Shown here in pieces: positions 30,791 to 35,438 of a stretch of DNA of 35,438 nt. Origin of the DNA: Candidatus Saganbacteria bacterium. Lineage in GTDB: Bacteria; Margulisbacteria; WOR-1; XYC2-FULL-46-14. Position numbers and translations under genes: made by a program. Position 1 is the stretch's first letter; each line of letters begins with the position of its first letter. The DNA lies in assembly GCA_013202975.1 (NCBI GenBank), contig JABMQY010000069.1:1-35438 (forward strand), written 5' to 3'. The notes under the pieces were generated by a model. It ran no database searches and was not told where the DNA came from. It saw only the letters and a list, made by a program, of their open reading frames with translations.

Positions 30791-31203
30791 AGAATGATTC
30801 TTTAATCGCTGTTTCGCTGATCCTATCGCTGGATAATGATACTCGCAAGATCTCACTCGGTATGAACCATACGGTTCATACCTGGATAAAACAATAGCAG
30901 ATCTATCACAGATTTACCCAGATAAAGCAGATATAATATCTGAGTAATCCGTGTTGATCGGAGTTCTATCCGCGACGTGGATTTATCCTGCGAGATCAGC
31001 GATTATCAAAATCTGCGATGAAATCTGCGTGCGGCGATTAAAGAACTTATTACTCAATGGATCATTGATATTTGTCCTCGAGAAGTGGCTCAAAACTGAC
31101 CGAAAAATCCCCCATGCTTTTTTTATAAATAACGTGAAATTTTCTAAAAAACTAACCGAAAAAGACAAGAGAAAGAAGAAGAGTAAGGAAAGGAGGAAAT
31201 AAA
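30791..31203. other. 413-nt intergenic region rich in short repeats
   Basis: No gene is supported here. The left part has the palindrome at 30859-30882. From about 30905 to 31040 it is filled with degenerate words such as ATCCGTG, ATCCGCG, ATCAGCG and ATCTGCG. The right part is AT- and purine-rich and ends in AAAGGAGGAAATAAA, the ribosome site of the thymidine phosphorylase gene. A reading frame at 30951-31202 runs through the repeats and is not convincing. I see no terminator after glnA and no clear promoter for the next gene. Confidence 0.7.
30859..30882. repeat. Palindrome ATGAACC-N4-GGTTCAT, copy 2
   Basis: A perfect 10-bp stem around a 4-nt loop (ATAC), closed by GGT/ACC. It shares the seven-base core arms with the CPBP leader hairpin at 20500-20523, but the loop and outer pairs differ. 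Confidence 0.85.
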
Positions 31204-32847
31204 ATGGCATTAAATACAGTTGGCTTACCAGTAACGTCCCGGCCGGTATCTGTTAGGGGAATTCTAGGGGCAAAGAAAAATGGAGAAGCTTTAACACAGC
31301 CCCACCTCGATTTTTTACTAAGTGGATGTCTTGATAACAGTATTCCTGATTACCAGGCAGCGGCTTATCTTGTTGCAGCCCGATGTATGGGAATGGCGGG
31401 TCAAGAGCCTGCGATTTCCAAAAAAATAATAGGGTCCTATGATAGTAGTGGTTTCGATCTTTTTAGCAGTGTAGTTTGGGAGGGGGAACAGTTTGTGTTT
31501 GGTGGGGTTAGTAGCTCTGGCGTAATGGCTGATAAAATGGCTGGAAGAGAATTAAGCGAAGAACAAATAAGTTATTTTGTAGCTGGAGTGGTTGATGAAT
31601 CTATTTCAGAAAGTGAAGCAGCAGCTATTCTTATGGCAATAAGATGTATGGGTATGAGCGATCAAGAGACAACTTTTTTAACAGAACAAATGACCTACTC
31701 AGGGGATGTGTTGGATTTGGCGGCAGTTAAATGGTTTTTAGGAGATAAGCATAGTTGTGGTGGAGTAAGCGATGGAACAAGTTATCTTATTGCTTCACTT
31801 CTTTCTCTCTTTGAGATTGCTCCTCCTATGATGTCGGGTAGAGGGCTTGGGCATACTGGTGGAACGTTAGATAAGTTAGAAGCAATTCCGGGTATAGGGG
31901 GGCGTCCACATCTTAATGTTAATCTTACTCAAGATCAGGTTATTGATCAATTAAATGATATAGGTTTGGCTATCTTTAGTCAGACAAAAGATGTTGCTCC
32001 TGCGGATAGAAAATTATATGCTCTGCGAGATGTAACTGAAACCGTTGATAGTATTCCTTTGATTTCTTCAAGTATTATGAGTAAAAAATTAGCAGAAGAT
32101 GCAGAAGGATTAGCCTTGAATGTAACTTGTGGAACCGGTGCCTTTATGAAGGTCATAGAAAAAGCGAAAAAATTGGCCGAGTCAATGAAGAATATTGCAC
32201 TACTTAGAGGGATGAAGGCTTCTTATGTTTTGAGTAGAATGGATCAGCCATTGGCTCCTTGGGTTGGAAATGCGCTTGAGATTGAACAGACCTTGCGAAT
32301 TCTAAATGGTGAGACAGAAGGATTTGAAAGATTTATTGAGGTTGCAATTGAATTAACTGCGCAGGTTCTGATTCATGCCGGAAGAGCAGCGGATATGAAG
32401 CAAGCTCTTGTGATGGTAAAAGCGAAACTTAATGATCCAACAAGGCCTGCAAAGAAAAAATTCCTACAAATGGTTGAAGCGCAGGGTGGAGATCCTAGAA
32501 TAGGTGATGATTTTTCATTACTCCCACATGCAGAGCATAAACTTGTTATACCAGCTTCCAAGAGTGGTTTTGTTAATGCTGCAGAAGCAGAAAATATCGG
32601 AATGGCATCTTTGGTCTTAGGTGGTGGACGCGAAGTTGCGGGGGCAAAACTTGATTTTGCAGCTGGGCTTGAGGTTAGAAAGTTTATTGGTGATCGGGTT
32701 AGAAAGGGTGAGCCATTAGTTGAATTACATTATAATTCTCCTTATGCTCACAGAGTAAATGATGCTAAGGATCATATTCGTCAGGCTTATGATATTGTTC
32801 CAGACCCAGTTGATGTTCCTGATCAAATTATTAATACTGTTATATAA
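31204..32847 (+). CDS. Thymidine/pyrimidine-nucleoside phosphorylase with duplicated N-terminal domain
   Basis: Phosphorolyses pyrimidine nucleosides to base and (deoxy)ribose 1-phosphate. The catalytic part, from about residue 107, is typical. The phosphate loop is DKHSCGGVSDGTS (Lys182, His183, Ser184), the signature is SGRGLGHTGGTLDKLEAIPG (211-230), the pyrimidine site is YALRDVTETVDSIPL with SSSIMSKKLA, and a C-terminal barrel-sandwich domain follows. At 547 residues it is about 110 longer than the family. The extra part (about 21-107) repeats the alpha-domain start: NGEALTQPHLDFLLSGCLDN, then AAAYLVAARCMGM, against GRELSEEQISYFVAGVVDES, then AAAILMAIRCMGM. The first copy keeps GGVSS but has lost the Lys-His-Ser. 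AAGGAGG lies nine bases before the ATG. AMP phosphorylases also have N-terminal extensions, but not of this kind as far as I know. Confidence 0.9.
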   Translation: MALNTVGLPVTSRPVSVRGILGAKKNGEALTQPHLDFLLSGCLDNSIPDYQAAAYLVAARCMGMAGQEPAISKKIIGSYDSSGFDLFSSVVWEGEQFVFGGVSSSGVMADKMAGRELSEEQISYFVAGVVDESISESEAAAILMAIRCMGMSDQETTFLTEQMTYSGDVLDLAAVKWFLGDKHSCGGVSDGTSYLIASLLSLFEIAPPMMSGRGLGHTGGTLDKLEAIPGIGGRPHLNVNLTQDQVIDQLNDIGLAIFSQTKDVAPADRKLYALRDVTETVDSIPLISSSIMSKKLAEDAEGLALNVTCGTGAFMKVIEKAKKLAESMKNIALLRGMKASYVLSRMDQPLAPWVGNALEIEQTLRILNGETEGFERFIEVAIELTAQVLIHAGRAADMKQALVMVKAKLNDPTRPAKKKFLQMVEAQGGDPRIGDDFSLLPHAEHKLVIPASKSGFVNAAEAENIGMASLVLGGGREVAGAKLDFAAGLEVRKFIGDRVRKGEPLVELHYNSPYAHRVNDAKDHIRQAYDIVPDPVDVPDQIINTVI

Positions 32848-32890
32848 TACGACTGAAATTTATTCTAATTTTAGGCGATATATAAGTATA

Positions 32891-33496
32891 ATGCCTACAT
32901 TAAGAACAGGTGCGATAAATCCTCATTCTGCAAGTTTTCGGCAGATCAATGATTCTCGTGGCGAACGCCTAAAAAACCATATTTCTGAAGGTGGGGAGAT
33001 AGAGGTTGAGTTGGGGTGTGGTGATGGTGGTTTGGCGCGAAGTCTTTCTATGTTTGGTGAGCAATGGGTTGTTGGTGTAGATAGGTTAGATTTCAATGTA
33101 CAAGTCGGTAATGATGAGGCTTCGGTTAGTAATTTTTTAGATGCGGAGAAATACTATTATCTTCGAGCTGATTATAAGGATGTTTTAGGGCAATGGGATG
33201 AAAGATTTAAATATTTATCAGGTTGTGCGACTAAAACATTTATGATTATGCCTTTACCCGCTAGAAATTTTATAGATGAAATGATCTTATGGTTAAGAAT
33301 GAGAAGCGAGGCAGGATCATTGCATTTGCGAACAGAAAAAATGAAGGTTTATGATAAAGTTCTTACAGCAATAAGACCTCAGGGTCATCATGTCCGAATC
33401 CCTTTTGACAGAAAGGTTTCTGATCTTTCTTCTACTTTTACCTATTTGCATCGCAATATAACTATATATGAGTATGGGATTACTCTGCGCGGGTGA
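32891..33496 (+). CDS. SAM-dependent methyltransferase-like protein
   Basis: The 201-residue product has a motif I, IEVELGCGDGGLARSL (about 36-51), and a strand-2 acidic end VVGVDRLDF, typical of class I methyltransferases. The rest is divergent, and the usual motif IV is replaced by TKTFMIMPLPARNFIDEM. TrmB-like tRNA methyltransferases share the E-x-GCG-x-G start and are the nearest guess, but key TrmB motifs are not evident. I choose the ATG at 32891, after the thymidine phosphorylase stop. An overlapping upstream extension from 32759 would encode an unlikely hydrophobic run in another frame of that gene. No Shine-Dalgarno is visible. It is probably transcribed with its neighbours. Confidence 0.6.
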   Translation: MPTLRTGAINPHSASFRQINDSRGERLKNHISEGGEIEVELGCGDGGLARSLSMFGEQWVVGVDRLDFNVQVGNDEASVSNFLDAEKYYYLRADYKDVLGQWDERFKYLSGCATKTFMIMPLPARNFIDEMILWLRMRSEAGSLHLRTEKMKVYDKVLTAIRPQGHHVRIPFDRKVSDLSSTFTYLHRNITIYEYGITLRG

Positions 33497-33526
33497 TTTT
33501 TCTGTTTATTCAGTACTCTAAGATAG

Positions 33527-33539
33527 TGTGAAATTCACA
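33527..33539. promoter_or_regulatory. Palindrome upstream of the GNAT-like gene
   Basis: TGTGAAATTCACA is a perfect 13-bp palindrome about 30 nt before the next ATG. A TATAAA box lies between it and the ATG. It could be an operator, but it is short. Confidence 0.35.
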
Positions 33540-33570
33540 TAATATCCAGACGATATAAAAGCATAGAATT

Positions 33571-34359
33571 ATGCTTATTAAACTTGATGGAATAAGAAAG
33601 TGGTCTCAGCCGGTTCCCGGTAAAGTCATCGGGTCGTCCTATCGTTTTGAGAATTCTGCAAAAGCCGAAACTCCCAGAGTTATTATTGAAAAAAGCAATC
33701 CATTAACCTTCGATCTTGATTTGGATCATTATACTATGTCAAATTGTTATGTTAAGCAAATTCAGTTAAGACAGATAGGGGGTGGCCCTGTTGGACGGGT
33801 TGCATGGGATATTAGTTTGTATGGAAAACCAAAAATTGATGTTATTTCCCTGGTTCATCCTGATTATTATGGCACCGGGATTGCCGAGGTTTTGGGAAAT
33901 ATTATTTTTAGGTCGTTTTTTGAGCATGAAGCAGAATTTGAGTCGATTGAAACAACCAGGACACTGAGCTATTCAGCCTCATCCTTGCGTATTCTTGGCT
34001 GGCTCTCAAAGTTCGGGATCGATTGTTATGAGCTAAGTGAACTGGAGAAATTTATTCTTAGGCTGCACGATGGAGAATCTAATCTGTCAATCGGGAGTGT
34101 GCGTTTTAGGCCTGAAACGTTTTTCCTGAAGTTGGTGTTGGGAAGGGGAGTATGTACTGAGGATAGAGAATATAAGATATTTCTGAGAGGAGAAGCCTGC
34201 CCAAAAGAATCATACCAAGCCTTGCTGAATAATCGATCGAAAATTGAAAGATTAGTGAGGCGTCAGCAGGCTGTGGTCGGTTTACCGATGTTGATTGATC
34301 CCGAGAAGGTTGAGATTATGAGAGAATATGCAAAGGCTCTTCCTCGAAATCCTTTTTAG
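33571..34359 (+). CDS. GNAT-like N-acetyltransferase domain protein
   Basis: The 262-residue product has one recognisable part, GGGPVGRVAWDISLYGKPK followed by VISLVHPDYYGTGIAEVLGN (about 90-113), which fits GNAT strands 3-4 and the acetyl-CoA motif A. ETTRTLSYSASSLRILGWLSKFGI then resembles the conserved Ser/Ala-x-x-Leu-x-x-x-Gly-F end of GNAT domains. The N-terminal 50 residues and the C-terminal 100, which are basic and helical, are unassigned. There is no clear Shine-Dalgarno; TATAAA lies 11 nt before the ATG. It is convergent with gdhA across a short region holding the gdhA terminator. The substrate is unknown. Confidence 0.6.
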   Translation: MLIKLDGIRKWSQPVPGKVIGSSYRFENSAKAETPRVIIEKSNPLTFDLDLDHYTMSNCYVKQIQLRQIGGGPVGRVAWDISLYGKPKIDVISLVHPDYYGTGIAEVLGNIIFRSFFEHEAEFESIETTRTLSYSASSLRILGWLSKFGIDCYELSELEKFILRLHDGESNLSIGSVRFRPETFFLKLVLGRGVCTEDREYKIFLRGEACPKESYQALLNNRSKIERLVRRQQAVVGLPMLIDPEKVEIMREYAKALPRNPF

Positions 34360-34382
34360 GGGCAGGCTTTTTTAAATCCTCT

Positions 34383-34415
34383 AAAAAAGAAGGCCAGGAT
34401 ATTATCCTGGCCTTC
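34383..34415 (-). terminator. Intrinsic terminator of gdhA
   Basis: A perfect 12-bp stem (34389-34400 with 34404-34415) has a 3-nt loop. On the minus strand it is followed by six T residues (plus-strand A at 34383-34388). It lies 25 nt after the gdhA stop. In the plus direction no T-run follows, so it is one-sided. Confidence 0.9.
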
Positions 34416-34439
34416 CGTAAAATCCGTAACCTTTCCTGA

Positions 34440-35438
<999 letters not shown>

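Noticed and set aside
30951-31202. 83-codon frame before the thymidine phosphorylase gene
   Set aside because: It starts inside degenerate repeats, has no Shine-Dalgarno, and its Lys/Arg-rich end is just the purine-rich ribosome-site region.

Overview
The window looks like chromosomal DNA from a diderm bacterium of moderate GC content and an uncultured-type lineage. Evidence for an outer membrane is a TolC-type channel, a small predicted beta-barrel protein and a lipobox lipoprotein. Glutamine synthetase is of the GSI-alpha type, the Clp ATPase is ClpC, and TGA is used as a stop. I suspect a Margulisbacteria/Saganbacteria (WOR-1)-like relative of Cyanobacteria, but that is an inference from gene style and heptanucleotide repeats and was not tested.

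Layout. 64-5546 (+) is a tightly overlapping run: miaB, a GT4 glycosyltransferase, beta-phosphoglucomutase and a GH65 disaccharide phosphorylase. 5588-11311 (-) is a six-gene exporter operon: TolC, HlyD-like adaptor, two ABC ATPases, two ABC-2 permeases. 11440-13934 (+) is prs, then a Cys/Gly-rich small peptide that looks like a RiPP precursor, then homoserine dehydrogenase. A degenerate 3' end of miaB just before prs matches the real miaB 3' end, so the 10 kb between the two copies looks inserted or rearranged. 14337-19463 (+) is clpC with an McsA-like zinc finger fused in front, abutting leuS with no gap. 19531-25425 (-) holds a CPBP protease with an elaborate leader, a lipoprotein, a barrel protein, a methyltransferase and a Maf-RumA fusion. 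25460-26897 (+) is a SemiSWEET transporter and an M23 peptidase. 26894-28941 (-) is a pair of unknown proteins sharing a C-terminal domain. 29072-34359 (+) is a zinc-ribbon/HTH-glutamine synthetase fusion, a thymidine phosphorylase with a duplicated N-terminus, a methyltransferase-like and a GNAT-like protein. 34440-35438 (-) is the 3' part of glutamate dehydrogenase, running off the window.

Themes. (1) Unusual fusions and duplications: Zn-ribbon/HTH-GlnA, McsA finger-ClpC, Maf-RumA, duplicated alpha domain in thymidine phosphorylase. (2) Several first-of-unit genes lack a Shine-Dalgarno and have a TATAAT-like box 5-9 nt before the ATG, suggesting leaderless transcripts, whereas operon-internal genes have good Shine-Dalgarno sites. 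(3) Short tandem heptanucleotide arrays sit in frame inside leuS and maf-rumA, and other dispersed repeats lie in and between genes. (4) The most system-like items are the DNA-binding glutamine synthetase with a consensus promoter and an internal ribosome site, and the orphan three-module Cys peptide between prs and hom. Nitrogen assimilation is represented by glutamine synthetase and glutamate dehydrogenase; sugar phosphorolysis by GH65 plus beta-phosphoglucomutase.
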